From Lapillicoccus sp. (GTDB lineage: Bacteria; Actinomycetota; Actinomycetes; Actinomycetales; Dermatophilaceae), in NCBI RefSeq assembly GCF_025353065.1, contig NZ_JANXRJ010000009.1, forward strand, positions 1 through 64,000: a DNA stretch of 64,000 nt, written 5' to 3'. Below, one piece after another: positions 41,249 to 50,162 of the stretch. The stretch's first letter is position 1. Every line of letters begins with the position of its first letter. The notes below the pieces were generated by a model. The model ran no database searches, had not been told where the DNA came from, and saw only the letters and a program-made list of their open reading frames with translations. Both the position numbers and the translations under genes were made by a program.

Positions 41249-41857
41249 TCAGCGCGGGCGGCGCAGGTCGAACCGGTGCTCCGCGCTGATGCCGTAGTAG
41301 GCGCTGGGACCACCGGCGCGCAGGACCGGCGCGGCCCTGACCGTGTCGTAGACCCCGTCGACGAGCAGGTCCTCGTCGATGTGGATCCCGACGACCTCCC
41401 CGAGCGTCAACCAGGTGTCGAGCTCGGCGCCACCGCGGTCGACGAGCCGCACGATCTGGGTGACGCGGCACTCGAAGCTCACCGGCGACGCCGCCACCCG
41501 CGGCGCGGCGATCTCGACACTCGCCGCCGCCTCGAGCCCGGACCGGTCGAACTCGTCGACCTCGTCCATCGTCGACGTCGCGTTCATGGCGGGCGCGAGG
41601 TCCCGGGTGACGAGGTTCCAGGTGAACTCCCGCGTCTGCTCGAGGTTGGCGACGCTGTGCTTGTGGCCGATGCTCGCGAACCCGACGATCGGCGGGGTGT
41701 AGTTGAAGGCGTTGAAGAAGCTGTAGGGCGCGAGGTTGCGCCGGCCGTCCGGGGCCAGCGAGCCGATCCAGCCGATCGGGCGCGGCCCGACGATGGCGTT
41801 AAAGGGGTCGTGCGGGAGGCGGTGCCCCTCGGCCGGTCGGTAGAAGTGCTCGCTCAT
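41249..41857 (-). CDS. Flavin reductase-like FMN-binding protein
   Basis: The 202-residue protein has PFNAIVGPRPIGWIGSLAPDGRRNLAPYSFFNAFNYTPP and then VGFASIGHKHSVANLEQTREFTWNLV, the FMN-binding core of the flavin reductase/DUF447 family. The C-terminal half includes VSFECRVTQIVRLVDRG and LTLGEVVGIHIDEDLLVDG. It may reduce flavin for a monooxygenase, but no partner is adjacent. The ATG at 41857 is chosen over an upstream TTG. It is divergent from helY with 79 bases between starts. Confidence 0.9.
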   Translation of the reverse strand: MSEHFYRPAEGHRLPHDPFNAIVGPRPIGWIGSLAPDGRRNLAPYSFFNAFNYTPPIVGFASIGHKHSVANLEQTREFTWNLVTRDLAPAMNATSTMDEVDEFDRSGLEAAASVEIAAPRVAASPVSFECRVTQIVRLVDRGGAELDTWLTLGEVVGIHIDEDLLVDGVYDTVRAAPVLRAGGPSAYYGISAEHRFDLRRPR

Positions 41858-41936
41858 GACGTCAAGCAAACCAGACGCCTCCGCGGCTCAGACGGGCGGC
41901 CCGCGGCATACCGGACCGCTCCCGTAGCCTGACACC

Positions 41937-44846
41937 ATGTCCGCTGCCGACCGGTTTGCCGCCGCGAAGGCGCGGGCCCGAGACCAGGGCAGCGCCTTCG
42001 CCGACTTCGCCGGCTCGATCGACTTCCCGCTCGACGACTTCCAGGTCGAAGCCTGCCGGGCCCTCGAGAGCGGTCGGGGCGTCCTGGTCGCGGCCCCCAC
42101 CGGCGCGGGCAAGACGATCGTGGGCGAGTTCGCCGTCCACCTCGCGCTCGCCCAGGGGCGAAAAGCGTTCTACACCACCCCGATCAAGGCGCTCTCCAAC
42201 CAGAAGTACGCGGACCTCGTCGCGATCCACGGCGCGCGCAACGTCGGACTGCTGACCGGCGACTCATCGATCAACGGTGAGGCCCCGATCGTCGTGATGA
42301 CGACCGAGGTGCTCCGCAACATGATGTATGCCGGGTCGACCACCCTCTCGGGGCTCGGCTACGTCGTGATGGACGAGGTCCACTACCTCGCCGACCGCTT
42401 CCGCGGCGCGGTCTGGGAAGAGGTGATCATCCACCTGCCCCCCGACGTGCTCGTCGTCTCGCTGTCGGCGACGGTGTCCAACGCCGAGGAGTTCGGGGCC
42501 TGGCTGACGGAGGTGCGCGGCGACGTCGACGTCATCGTCTCGGAGCACCGGCCGGTGCCGCTCTGGCAGCACATGATGGTCGGCCGCGACCTCTACGACC
42601 TCTTCGTCGACGAGGCCCTCGACCCGCCCACGCACCTCCACACCGCCAAGGCCAGAAACGGCGAGCTGGACGCACCGCGCGACCGGGCCACCACGCGGGT
42701 GGGTCCCGAGCTGCTCCAGGCGATCGGCAACGCCTCGCGCCGGGCCCACGACGAGCAGGGCGGCTGGCAGCGCAGCGGGCGCCAGGGCCGCGCCGGGCGC
42801 GGTGGCCCCCGGGGTCGCGGCGGTCCCGGCGGCGGCACCGACGGCCGCGGTCTGGCCCGCAGCACCGGCGCCCAGTCCGGTGGCCGTCCCGGCGGTGGCG
42901 CGACCCGCGGCGAGGTCATCGACCGGCTCGAGCGCGAGGGGCTGCTGCCCGCGATCACCTTCATCTTCAGCCGGGTCGGATGCGACGCCGCCGTCGGCCA
43001 GCTGCTGCGCCAGGGCGTGCGCCTGATCGACGTGACGGAGGGAGAGAGCATCCGCCAGGTCGTCGAGGAGCGCGTCTCCGGCCTCGCCGAGGAGGACCTC
43101 ACCGTGCTCGGCTACTGGGACTTCGTCGAGGGGCTGTCCCGGGGCTACGCCGCGCACCACGCGGGGATGCTCCCGACCTTCCGCGAGATCGTCGAGAGCC
43201 TCTTCACCGCCGGCCGGATCAAGGCGGTCTTCGCCACCGAGACCCTGGCGCTGGGCATCAACATGCCCGCGCGCACGGTCGTCCTCGAGCGCCTGGTGAA
43301 GTTCAACGGCGAGGCCCACGTCGACGTCACCCCGGCCGAGTACACCCAGCTCACCGGCCGCGCGGGCCGGCGCGGCATCGACATCGAGGGCCATGCGGTC
43401 GTCCTCTACAACCGCGGCCTCGACCCGCTGGCGGTCGCCGGCCTCGCCTCGACACGCACCTACCCCCTGCGCTCGAGCTTCCGGCCGACCTACAACATGG
43501 CGGTCAACCTCGTCGGGCAGTTCGGGCGGGCCCGGGCCGCCTCGATCCTCGAGACGTCCTTCGCCCAGTTCCAGGCCGACCGCGCCGTCGTCGGCTTCGT
43601 GCGGACGCTGCGGCGCAACGAGGAGGCCCTCGCCGGCTACGCCGAGTCGATGTCCTGTCACCTCGGCGACTTCACGCAGTATGCCGCGATCCGCAACGAG
43701 ATCCGCGACCTCGAGAAGGATGCGGTGAGGTCGCGTGCCGCGACCTCGCGCGCCGAGGCAGCGATCAGCCTCGAGGCCCTCAAGGTCGGCGACGTCATCC
43801 GGATCCCGGCGGGCCGACGCAGCGGGTATGCCGTGGTCGTCCAGGCGAGTCAGCCGAGTCGCAGCGGCCGCGGCGAGCCGCCGTCGCCGACCGTCGTCAC
43901 CGAGGACCACCAGCTGCGCCGGCTCACCCTCGTCGACGTGCCCACCCCGGTCGAGCCGGTCACGACGCTGACGCTGCCCAAGGGCTTCAACGCCAAGAGC
44001 CCCAAGTCGCGGCGCGACCTCGCGACGTCGCTGCGGATCGCCGCGCCGCACGAGTCGAGCACCCGGCATACCGGACGGGGCAGTGGCGCGGGCGAGGGAG
44101 TCGCGGGGGAGGAGGAGCAGATCGCGGAGCTGCGCCGCCGGATGCGCGCGCACCCCTGCCACGCCTGCCCCGACCGCGAGGACCACGCCCGGTGGGCCGA
44201 GCGCTGGTGGCGGTTGACCCGCGAGACCCGGACCCTGCAGCGCAAGGTCGACGGCCGGACGAACTCCGTGGCTAAGACCTTCGACCGGATCTGCGACCTG
44301 CTCTCGGAGCTCGGCTACCTCGGCGCCGGCGGGGAGTCGGTGACCCCGCAGGGGGAGCAGCTGCGCCGGCTCTACACCGAGAAGGACCTGCTCACCGCCG
44401 AGTGCCTGCGGCAGGGGGTCTGGCAGCGGCTCGACGCCGCCGGGCTGGCCGCTGCCGTCTCGGCGATCGTCCACGAGCCGCGCCGCGAGGAGCACGAGAT
44501 CTCGCCCCGGATGCCGAACGACGACGTCGCGCAGGCCTGGCAGGAGATGGTCGGCATCTGGAGCCGGATCGAGGACGCCGAACGAGATCACGCGCTGCCC
44601 TTGACCGGAGACCCGGACGGCGGCATCGCCTGGATGGTGCACCGGTGGGCCAGCGGTCAGCGGCTGGAGCTCGTGCTGCGCGACAGTGACATCGCGGCCG
44701 GCGACTTCGTCCGGCGCTGCAAGCAGATCGTCGACCTGCTCGACCAGATCGCCGGCGCCGCCCCGACCCCCGCGCTGCGGTCCACGGCTCGCGCGGCCGT
44801 CGATGCGGTCATGCGCGGTGTCGTCGCCGCTGACCGGATGGACTGA
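41937..44846 (+). CDS. helY: Ski2/Mtr4-like DEAD/DEAH-box helicase HelY
   Basis: This 969-residue RNA helicase has motif I LVAAPTGAGKTIVGEFA, Ia TTPIKALSNQKY, Ib TTEVLRNM, II VVMDEVHYL (DEVH), III SLSATVSNAEEF, then IVFATETLALGINMPART (V) and QLTGRAGRRGID (VI). A Gly/Arg-rich insertion (about residues 265-325, GRQGRAGRGGPRGRGGPGG) sits between the RecA domains. The C-terminal 420 residues hold a beta-barrel and the DSHCT helical domain with CHACPDREDHARW. It likely acts in RNA turnover or processing. The ATG lies 6 bases after TAGCCT (41925-41930), fitting a leaderless transcript. Confidence 0.95.
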   Translation: MSAADRFAAAKARARDQGSAFADFAGSIDFPLDDFQVEACRALESGRGVLVAAPTGAGKTIVGEFAVHLALAQGRKAFYTTPIKALSNQKYADLVAIHGARNVGLLTGDSSINGEAPIVVMTTEVLRNMMYAGSTTLSGLGYVVMDEVHYLADRFRGAVWEEVIIHLPPDVLVVSLSATVSNAEEFGAWLTEVRGDVDVIVSEHRPVPLWQHMMVGRDLYDLFVDEALDPPTHLHTAKARNGELDAPRDRATTRVGPELLQAIGNASRRAHDEQGGWQRSGRQGRAGRGGPRGRGGPGGGTDGRGLARSTGAQSGGRPGGGATRGEVIDRLEREGLLPAITFIFSRVGCDAAVGQLLRQGVRLIDVTEGESIRQVVEERVSGLAEEDLTVLGYWDFVEGLSRGYAAHHAGMLPTFREIVESLFTAGRIKAVFATETLALGINMPARTVVLERLVKFNGEAHVDVTPAEYTQLTGRAGRRGIDIEGHAVVLYNRGLDPLAVAGLASTRTYPLRSSFRPTYNMAVNLVGQFGRARAASILETSFAQFQADRAVVGFVRTLRRNEEALAGYAESMSCHLGDFTQYAAIRNEIRDLEKDAVRSRAATSRAEAAISLEALKVGDVIRIPAGRRSGYAVVVQASQPSRSGRGEPPSPTVVTEDHQLRRLTLVDVPTPVEPVTTLTLPKGFNAKSPKSRRDLATSLRIAAPHESSTRHTGRGSGAGEGVAGEEEQIAELRRRMRAHPCHACPDREDHARWAERWWRLTRETRTLQRKVDGRTNSVAKTFDRICDLLSELGYLGAGGESVTPQGEQLRRLYTEKDLLTAECLRQGVWQRLDAAGLAAAVSAIVHEPRREEHEISPRMPNDDVAQAWQEMVGIWSRIEDAERDHALPLTGDPDGGIAWMVHRWASGQRLELVLRDSDIAAGDFVRRCKQIVDLLDQIAGAAPTPALRSTARAAVDAVMRGVVAADRMD

Positions 44847-44950
44847 CCCTGCCGGTTGAACTGAGAGACCACCCCGGCCGACCCGGTATGCCGCGACTGC
44901 GTGTTGCAGCCGCATAACGGTTCCGCGTTCGCCCAGGTGTGGCGCTCCTA

Positions 44951-44972
44951 GCACCGCAGGTGCGGGTAGATT
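44951..44972 (+). promoter_or_regulatory. Promoter and small dyad before the molybdate regulator
   Basis: The -10 box TAGATT (44967-44972) lies 6 bases before the GTG at 44979. The inverted repeat GCACC-GCA-GGTGC (44951-44963) ends 3 bases upstream of the -10 box, a plausible operator for the regulator encoded next. Confidence 0.45.
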
Positions 44973-44978
44973 GTCTGC

Positions 44979-45389
44979 GTGCCCACTTTCCGCGTCCGTG
45001 AGGCCGCCGAGCTGCTCGGCGTGAGCGATGACACCGTCCGTCGATGGGTGGACGCCAAGCGGCTGCCGATCACGAGCGACGCCGCTGGTCGCCAGGCCAT
45101 CGACGGCGCCGCCCTCGCCGCCTTCGCCCAAGAGCTGGCCGCCTCGGCCGAACGGCCCGAGCCCGGGCCCGTGCTGTCCGAGTCCGCCCGCAACCGGTTC
45201 GTGGGCCTCGTGACCCGCGTCCTGCGCGACACCGTGATGGCTCAGGTGGAGATGCAGTCCGGCGGGCACCGGATCGTCTCGCTGATGAGCCGTGAGGCCG
45301 CCGACGAGCTGCAGCTCGAGCCCGGCGTCCTCGCCATCGCCGCGATCAAGTCGACCAACGTCGTCATCGAGGTCCCTCAGCGGAACTAG
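44979..45389 (+). CDS. HTH and molybdopterin-binding (TOBE) regulator
   Basis: The 136-residue protein combines a MerR-type/excisionase-like helix-turn-helix (FRVREAAELLGVSDDTVRRW, VDAKRLPITSDAAGR) with a C-terminal Mop/TOBE domain (RNRFVGLVTRVLRDTVMAQV, HRIVSLMSREAADELQLEPG, IKSTNVVIEVP). This layout is typical of single-Mop molybdate sensors in actinobacteria. It lies 86 bases before modA and on the same strand, so it probably controls or heads the molybdate uptake operon. Translation from the GTG is likely leaderless. Confidence 0.9.
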   Translation: MPTFRVREAAELLGVSDDTVRRWVDAKRLPITSDAAGRQAIDGAALAAFAQELAASAERPEPGPVLSESARNRFVGLVTRVLRDTVMAQVEMQSGGHRIVSLMSREAADELQLEPGVLAIAAIKSTNVVIEVPQRN

Positions 45390-45475
45390 CACGACCACCG
45401 CGGATGAGCGCGGTCCCCCCACCCCGATCACGTCGCCACCGACCTCGACGTGGCAGAAACCCTCAGGAGCTCACC

Positions 45476-46276
45476 TTGCGTCGCACCGTCGTCACCGCCT
45501 CAGTGGGCCTGTCCGCGGCCGCCCTCGTCCTCGCCGGCTGCGGCTCATCGGGCGGCTCCGGGACCGCGTCCAGCAGCTCGGGGTCCTCCACGACGTCCGG
45601 TGTGACCGGTACCGTCACCGTCTTCGCCGCGGCCTCGCTCAAGTCGTCGTTCACCGTCATCGGCAAGGCCTTCGAGGCCGCGAACCCGGGCGTCAAGGTG
45701 ACCTTCAACTTCGGCCCGAGCTCGGGTCTCGCGACCTCGATCGCGCAGGGCAACCCCGCGGACGTCTTCGCCTCCGCGAGCCCGACCAACATGGACTCCG
45801 TCGTGAAGGCCTCCGACGCCAGCGACCCGACCACGTTCGCCAAGAACGCCATGCAGATTGCGGTGCCGCCGAGCAACCCGGGAGCGATCACCGGTATCGC
45901 CGACCTCGCCAAGCCGGGTGTCAAGGTCGCCCGGTGCGCCGATGCGGTGCCGTGCGGCAAGCTCGCGATGACGATCTTCACCAAGGCGAAGATCACGGTC
46001 AACCCCGTCGACCGGGCGGTCGACGTCAACGGCGTCGTCAAGGACGTCACCACCGGAGAGGTCGACGCCGGACTGGTCTACGTCACCGACGTCCTCGCGC
46101 AGGGCGCCAAGGTGAAGGGGATCGTCATCCCCGCCGACGTCAACGCCTCGACGAGCTATCCCATCGCGGTGCTGAGCAAGGCCCCCAATGCCGCCGGCGC
46201 CAAGGCGTTCAAGGCGTTCGTGCTCTCGGACACCGGTGTGGCCGCCCTGACGGACGCCGGCTTCGAGAAGCCGTAG
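45476..46276 (+). CDS. modA: Molybdate ABC transporter substrate-binding lipoprotein
   Basis: ModA captures molybdate or tungstate outside the membrane. After TTG (preceded by AGGAG, 6 bases away) the signal peptide RRTVVTASVGLSAAALVLAGC ends in a lipobox Cys, followed by a Ser/Gly linker. The mature chain begins VTVFAAASLKSSFTVIGKAF, with FNFGPSSGLATSIAQGNPAD and FASASPTNMDSVV supplying oxyanion ligands, and ASTSYPIAVLSKAPNAAGAK near the end. The frame is open upstream to 45404 but without homology. Confidence 0.94.
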   Translation: MRRTVVTASVGLSAAALVLAGCGSSGGSGTASSSSGSSTTSGVTGTVTVFAAASLKSSFTVIGKAFEAANPGVKVTFNFGPSSGLATSIAQGNPADVFASASPTNMDSVVKASDASDPTTFAKNAMQIAVPPSNPGAITGIADLAKPGVKVARCADAVPCGKLAMTIFTKAKITVNPVDRAVDVNGVVKDVTTGEVDAGLVYVTDVLAQGAKVKGIVIPADVNASTSYPIAVLSKAPNAAGAKAFKAFVLSDTGVAALTDAGFEKP

Positions 46277-46285
46277 GTCCTCCGA

Positions 46286-47146
46286 GTGGTCCGAGTGGAC
46301 CGAGTGGTCCGGGTGGTGCGCGTCGAGCGGTCGACCGGGTCGATCGACCGGACCCGCGAGCGGGGCACGATGCCGTGGCCACTCGGCATACCGGCTGCGG
46401 TCGCGGTCTTCTTCCTCCTCGTCCCCCTCGTGGCGATGCTCGTCCGGGCGCCGTGGTCGGGTCTGACCCGGATCCTCGCCAACAGCACCGTGCTCGATGC
46501 GCTGCGCCTGTCGCTGCTCAGCGCGAGCGCGGCCACCGTCGCCTCGTTCGTGCTCGGCGTCCCGCTCGCGTGGATGCTCGCCCGGGCGCGGTGGCGGGGC
46601 CTGTCGGTGTTGCGGGCGCTCGTCACGCTGCCGCTCGTCCTGCCTCCCGTCGTCGGCGGGGTCGCGCTGCTGCTCGCGTTCGGCCGCAACGGCGTGGTGG
46701 GGAAGGCGATCTACGACTGGACGGGCTTCGCGCTGCCCTTCACGACGTGGGGTGTGGTCGTCGCCGAGACCTTCGTCGCGATGCCGTTCCTCGTCGTCAC
46801 CGTGGAGGGGGCCTTTCGGGCCGCGGACCAGGGTTTCGAGGAGGCGGCCGCGACCCTCGGGGCGTCCCGGATGACCATCTTCCGCCGGGTCACCCTGCCG
46901 CTCATCGGGCCGTCCCTCGTCGCGGGGTCGGTGCTGTGCTGGGCGCGGGCGCTGGGCGAGTTCGGTGCGACGATCACCTTCGCCGGCAACAACCCCGACA
47001 CCCAGACGATGCCGATCGCGGTCTATCTCGCGAACGAGAGCGATACCGACGCCGCCATCGCCCTGTCGCTGGTACTGCTGCTCGTCTCCGTCGTCGTCCT
47101 CGTCGCCCTGCGCGACCGGTGGCTGCGGCAGGGGCCGGCGCTGTGA
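46286..47146 (+). CDS. modB: Molybdate ABC transporter permease
   Basis: The protein has at least five membrane segments, including AAVAVFFLLVPLVAMLV and LRLSLLSASAATVASFVLG, with the binding-protein-dependent permease motif EEAAATLGASRMTIFRRVTLP (EAA loop) near residue 190 and a C-terminal LGEFGATITFAGNNPDTQTM typical of ModB. The start is uncertain: GTG at 46286 gives 286 residues with a repetitive basic leader, VRVDRVVRVVRVER, encoded by 9-bp tandem repeats; ATG at 46370 gives a more typical N-terminus. The stop overlaps modC (GTGA). Confidence 0.92.
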   Translation: MVRVDRVVRVVRVERSTGSIDRTRERGTMPWPLGIPAAVAVFFLLVPLVAMLVRAPWSGLTRILANSTVLDALRLSLLSASAATVASFVLGVPLAWMLARARWRGLSVLRALVTLPLVLPPVVGGVALLLAFGRNGVVGKAIYDWTGFALPFTTWGVVVAETFVAMPFLVVTVEGAFRAADQGFEEAAATLGASRMTIFRRVTLPLIGPSLVAGSVLCWARALGEFGATITFAGNNPDTQTMPIAVYLANESDTDAAIALSLVLLLVSVVVLVALRDRWLRQGPAL

Positions 47147-48279
47147 GCGGGGCGTTCGTCCGCACCACCACCAGCCCGACGGTCCTGCGGGTCGACGCGC
47201 TCGTGCGCCGGGGGGAGTTCGACCTCGACGTGGGCTTCGACGTGCAGCCCGGCGAGGTGCTCGGGGTGCTCGGTCCCAACGGCGCAGGCAAGTCGACGCT
47301 CCTGCGCGCCCTGGCCGGACTCACCCCGCTAACGGCCGGGTCGATCCGGCTCGGGGATGTCGTCCTCGACGACACCGCGACGGACACCTTCGTGCCCCCG
47401 GCCGACCGTCCCGTCGGGCTCGTGTTCCAGAACTACCGGCTGTTCCCGCACCTCGACGTCCTGGACAACGTCGCGTTCGCCCCCCGCAGCCAGGGTGTCC
47501 CCCGGGCCGAGGCCCGGGCCAGGGCGACCGAGCTGCTGGCGCGATTCGACCTGACCGAGCTGGCCGCACGCCGTCCGTCCCAGGTCTCGGGGGGACAGGC
47601 GCAGCGGGTGGCCCTGGCGCGGGCCCTGGCCGCGACGCCGCTGCTGCTCCTGCTCGACGAACCGCTGTCGGCCCTCGACGCGCGGACCCGGCTCGACGTG
47701 CGCACCCAGCTGCGGCACCACCTCGCCGACTTCCCCGGACCGGTCCTCATCGTCACCCACGACCCGCTCGAGGCGATGGTGCTCGCCGACCGGCTGCTCG
47801 TCATCGAGGAGGGACGCGTCGTCCAGTCCGGCCCGCCCGGGGAGGTCGCCCGACGGCCCGCGACGCAGTATGTCGCCCGCCTCGTCGGCCTCAACCTGTG
47901 GCGTGGGCGGCTGGGGTCGGACCAGCGGGTCGTGCTGGCGGACGGTGGAGCGCTCGTCGTCGCCCCGGCCGACGGGCTCGCGGCGGGGGACCCGGTCCTC
48001 GTGGGGCTGCGTCCCTCTGCCGTCACCGTCTCCACGGAGCGGCCCGAGCACGGCAGCGCCCGCAACGTGTGGCCGGGCCGGATCACCGGTCTGGAGCTCC
48101 TCGCCGACCGGGTGCGGGTCCAGGTCGACGGCGCCCCCTCGACCCTCGTCGACATCACGGCTGCTGCCGTAGCTGATCTGAGTCTCGCTGCGGGACAACG
48201 GATCTGGCTCGCAGCCAAGGCCACGGAGACGGACGCCTACCCCGACCGGCCACCCGCTTCCACCGGCTCGGCGGGCTGA
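47143..48279 (+). CDS. modC: Molybdate ABC transporter ATP-binding protein
   Basis: The 378-residue ATPase has Walker A LGPNGAGKSTLLRALAGL, Q-loop LVFQNYRLFPHLDVLDNVAF, signature SQVSGGQAQRVALARALA, Walker B LLLLDEPLSALD and the switch His in IVTHDPLEAM. The C-terminal TOBE/Mop domain (VWPGRITGLELLADRVRVQV) binds molybdate and may give feedback control. It overlaps modB by four bases. The 77-bp palindromic repeat starts 5 bases after its stop. Confidence 0.95.
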   Translation: MSGAFVRTTTSPTVLRVDALVRRGEFDLDVGFDVQPGEVLGVLGPNGAGKSTLLRALAGLTPLTAGSIRLGDVVLDDTATDTFVPPADRPVGLVFQNYRLFPHLDVLDNVAFAPRSQGVPRAEARARATELLARFDLTELAARRPSQVSGGQAQRVALARALAATPLLLLLDEPLSALDARTRLDVRTQLRHHLADFPGPVLIVTHDPLEAMVLADRLLVIEEGRVVQSGPPGEVARRPATQYVARLVGLNLWRGRLGSDQRVVLADGGALVVAPADGLAAGDPVLVGLRPSAVTVSTERPEHGSARNVWPGRITGLELLADRVRVQVDGAPSTLVDITAAAVADLSLAAGQRIWLAAKATETDAYPDRPPASTGSAG

Positions 48280-48284
48280 GCGCG

Positions 48285-48361
48285 GGGACGCAGGACCGGC
48301 ACGTGCCCGGAATGTCCAGCACGTCGGGCGGCATACCGGACTCGTGCCGGTCCTGCGGCCC
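48285..48361. repeat. 77-bp palindromic dispersed repeat, copy 2
   Basis: The outer arms GCAGGACCGGCACG (48290-48303) and its complement (48343-48356) are perfect, with near-matching ends extending to 48285 and 48361. Aligned against the reverse complement of 3746-3822, the outer 30 or so bases on both sides are nearly identical and an 11-base centre differs. It lies between the convergent modC and exonuclease genes and may serve as a bidirectional terminator there. Confidence 0.85.
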
Positions 48362-48408
48362 ATCGATGCTTCGGACGTCCGGGATCTCGGCGGCTGCGAG
48401 CTCGTGCG

Positions 48409-49350
48409 TCAGTCGATGCCGAGCGAGGCGAGGACGCGGTTGAACGAGCTCGTCACGCCGTACTCCGAGGCCACCTTGCTCATCAGGCGCGCGTCGGCGA
48501 CCTGCGTCGGGAGCCGGCTGTCGTGGTCGGGCACGGGGGCGTCGAGGGCGACCTTGACGACCTTCGGCGCGACGTCGAGGTAGGCCGAGGCTGCTTCCAG
48601 GCGGGTCCGCTGAGCCCCGTTGATCGCCGGGTCGCCGCGCTCGACCGCGGCCCGCAGCCCGGCGAGGTCGCCGTAGGTCGCGATGAGCTTCGCGGCGGTC
48701 TTGTCGCCGATGCCGACGACCCCCGGCAGACCGTCGCTGGTGTCCCCGCGCAGCATCGACATGTCCGCGTATGCCGCGCCGGAGGCCACGGCATACTTCG
48801 TCGCGAGGAAGGCTTCGTCGACGATGTCGGAGCCGCGCACCCCGCCGCGGGCGGTGTAGATCACCCGCACCGAAGCCGCGTCGTCGACGAGCTGGAAGAG
48901 GTCGCGGTCACCCGTCACGACGTCGACCGCCCGGATCCCCCGCGCGGCGTGGGTGAGGGTGCCGATGACGTCGTCCGCCTCGTAACCGTCGGAGCCGATC
49001 CGCACGAAGCCGAGCGCGGCGAGGGCGTCGACGATGACGGGCACCTGGACGCCGAGCTCGGCGGGGACGGACTCCTCCTCGGGACCCGCGCCCTCGGCGA
49101 CCCGGTGCGCCTTGTAGGACGGGATGGCCTCGACCCGGAACGCGGGCCGCCAGTCGTTGTCCCAGCAGGCGACGAAGTGGGTCGGGCGGTGCTGCTCGAT
49201 CAGCGACGCGACCATGTCGAGGAACCCGCGGATCGCGTTGGTGGGCGGCTCGCTCTCGGACGTGCGCTGGTCCGGGACGCCGAAGAAGGCGCGGAAGTAG
49301 AGACTGGCCGAGTCGAGCAGCATGAGGCGTTCGGGCGTGTCCGGTGACAT
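48409..49350 (-). CDS. 5'-3' exonuclease (PolI N-domain/FEN-like)
   Basis: This 313-residue stand-alone flap-type nuclease has LMLLDSASLYFRAFFGVPD at the N-terminus, CWDNDWRPAFRVEAIPSYKA, the metal-binding YEADDVIGTL and VVTGDRDLFQLVDD (acidic clusters), and the helix-hairpin-helix LPGVVGIGDKTAAKLIATYG that grips DNA. It is the common actinobacterial protein related to the 5' nuclease domain of DNA polymerase I. The ATG at 49350 lies 7 bases after TAGGCT on the minus strand (49358-49363), so it is probably leaderless. Confidence 0.93.
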   Translation of the reverse strand: MSPDTPERLMLLDSASLYFRAFFGVPDQRTSESEPPTNAIRGFLDMVASLIEQHRPTHFVACWDNDWRPAFRVEAIPSYKAHRVAEGAGPEEESVPAELGVQVPVIVDALAALGFVRIGSDGYEADDVIGTLTHAARGIRAVDVVTGDRDLFQLVDDAASVRVIYTARGGVRGSDIVDEAFLATKYAVASGAAYADMSMLRGDTSDGLPGVVGIGDKTAAKLIATYGDLAGLRAAVERGDPAINGAQRTRLEAASAYLDVAPKVVKVALDAPVPDHDSRLPTQVADARLMSKVASEYGVTSSFNRVLASLGID

Positions 49351-49483
49351 GGGAGGGAGCCTATGGTCCCCGCCCGCTGCCGTGCGTCCGGCAACGTGGT
49401 TGCCCTGACTACCGACATGCCGGACGCGACACCGTTTCGCGTATGCCGCGGGTCGGGGGAGTGGACTGGCTAGCCTGTCCCTC

Positions 49484-49936
49484 GTGGAACGTCTCGACCG
49501 TCGCCTCGTCGACCTGCTCGCCACCGACGGGCGGATGAGCTTTACCGACCTCGGCAAGGCCACCGGCTTGTCCACCTCGGCCGTCCACCAGCGGGTGCGG
49601 CGCCTCGAGGAGCGTGGCGTCATCCGCGGCTACCACGCGGTCATCGACCCCGAGGCGGCCGGGCTGCCGCTCACCGCGCTCATCTCGGTCTCGCCGCTCG
49701 ACCCGGCAGCACCGGACGACGTGCCGGAGCGCCTCGCGCACATCACCGAGATCGAGGCGTGCTTCTCCGTCGCCGGCGACGAGAGCTATGTGCTCAAGGT
49801 CCGGGTGCCCAAGCCCGGCGCCCTCGAGGACCTGCTCGCCCGGATCAGGGCCGCCGCCAACGTCCGGACCCGGACGACAGTCGTCCTGTCGACACCCTGG
49901 GAGGGGCGTCAGCCCCCCTCGCCCGACACCGACTGA
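49484..49936 (+). CDS. Lrp/AsnC-family transcriptional regulator
   Basis: The 150-residue protein has the AsnC-type HTH (LDRRLVDLLATDGRMSFTDL, GKATGLSTSAVHQRVRRLEE, RGVIRGYHAVIDPEAAGL) and a C-terminal RAM domain (LTALISVSPLDP, ACFSVAGDESYVLKVRV). Family members sense amino acids. The GTG lies 7 bases after TAGCCT (49471-49476), consistent with a leaderless message. The gene's final codons run into the 10-bp tandem repeat array that follows. Confidence 0.93.
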   Translation: MERLDRRLVDLLATDGRMSFTDLGKATGLSTSAVHQRVRRLEERGVIRGYHAVIDPEAAGLPLTALISVSPLDPAAPDDVPERLAHITEIEACFSVAGDESYVLKVRVPKPGALEDLLARIRAAANVRTRTTVVLSTPWEGRQPPSPDTD

Positions 49937-50040
49937 CACCGACTGACAGCGACTGACAGCGACTGACAGCGACTGACAGCGACTGACAGCGACTGACAGC
50001 GACTGACAGCGACTGACAGCGACTGACAGCGACTGACACC
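49931..50040. repeat. Tandem array of 10-bp repeats
   Basis: Eleven consecutive 10-bp units, GACTGACAGC (nine copies) flanked by GACTGACACC on each side, run without interruption from the last codons of the Lrp gene into intergenic DNA. Degenerate units extend a little further at both ends. The period is close to one DNA helical turn. It looks like a variable-number tandem repeat; there are no spacers, so it is not a CRISPR array. Confidence 0.95.
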
Positions 50041-50162
50041 GACTGTCACACCGTACGGTCCCCGATCGTCGAAGTAGTTACGTGGTCGCGTAAACCTCGT
50101 CGGCACAACGAGATTCGTCGCCGCGAGGTCGTCGCTGGCCGGTGCCCCGGGGAGGGCACTGG

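Noticed and set aside
42264-45431. A 1055-residue open frame opposite helY and the Mop regulator
   Set aside because: It crosses two well-supported genes antisense and shows only the shadow composition expected from third-position GC.
45292-48279. A 995-residue frame spanning modA, modB and modC
   Set aside because: The long form begins in the wrong frame of the upstream genes; only the last 378 residues (modC from 47143) are real.
49931-50040. Possible CRISPR array
   Set aside because: The repeats are contiguous 10-bp units with no spacers and no cas genes nearby.
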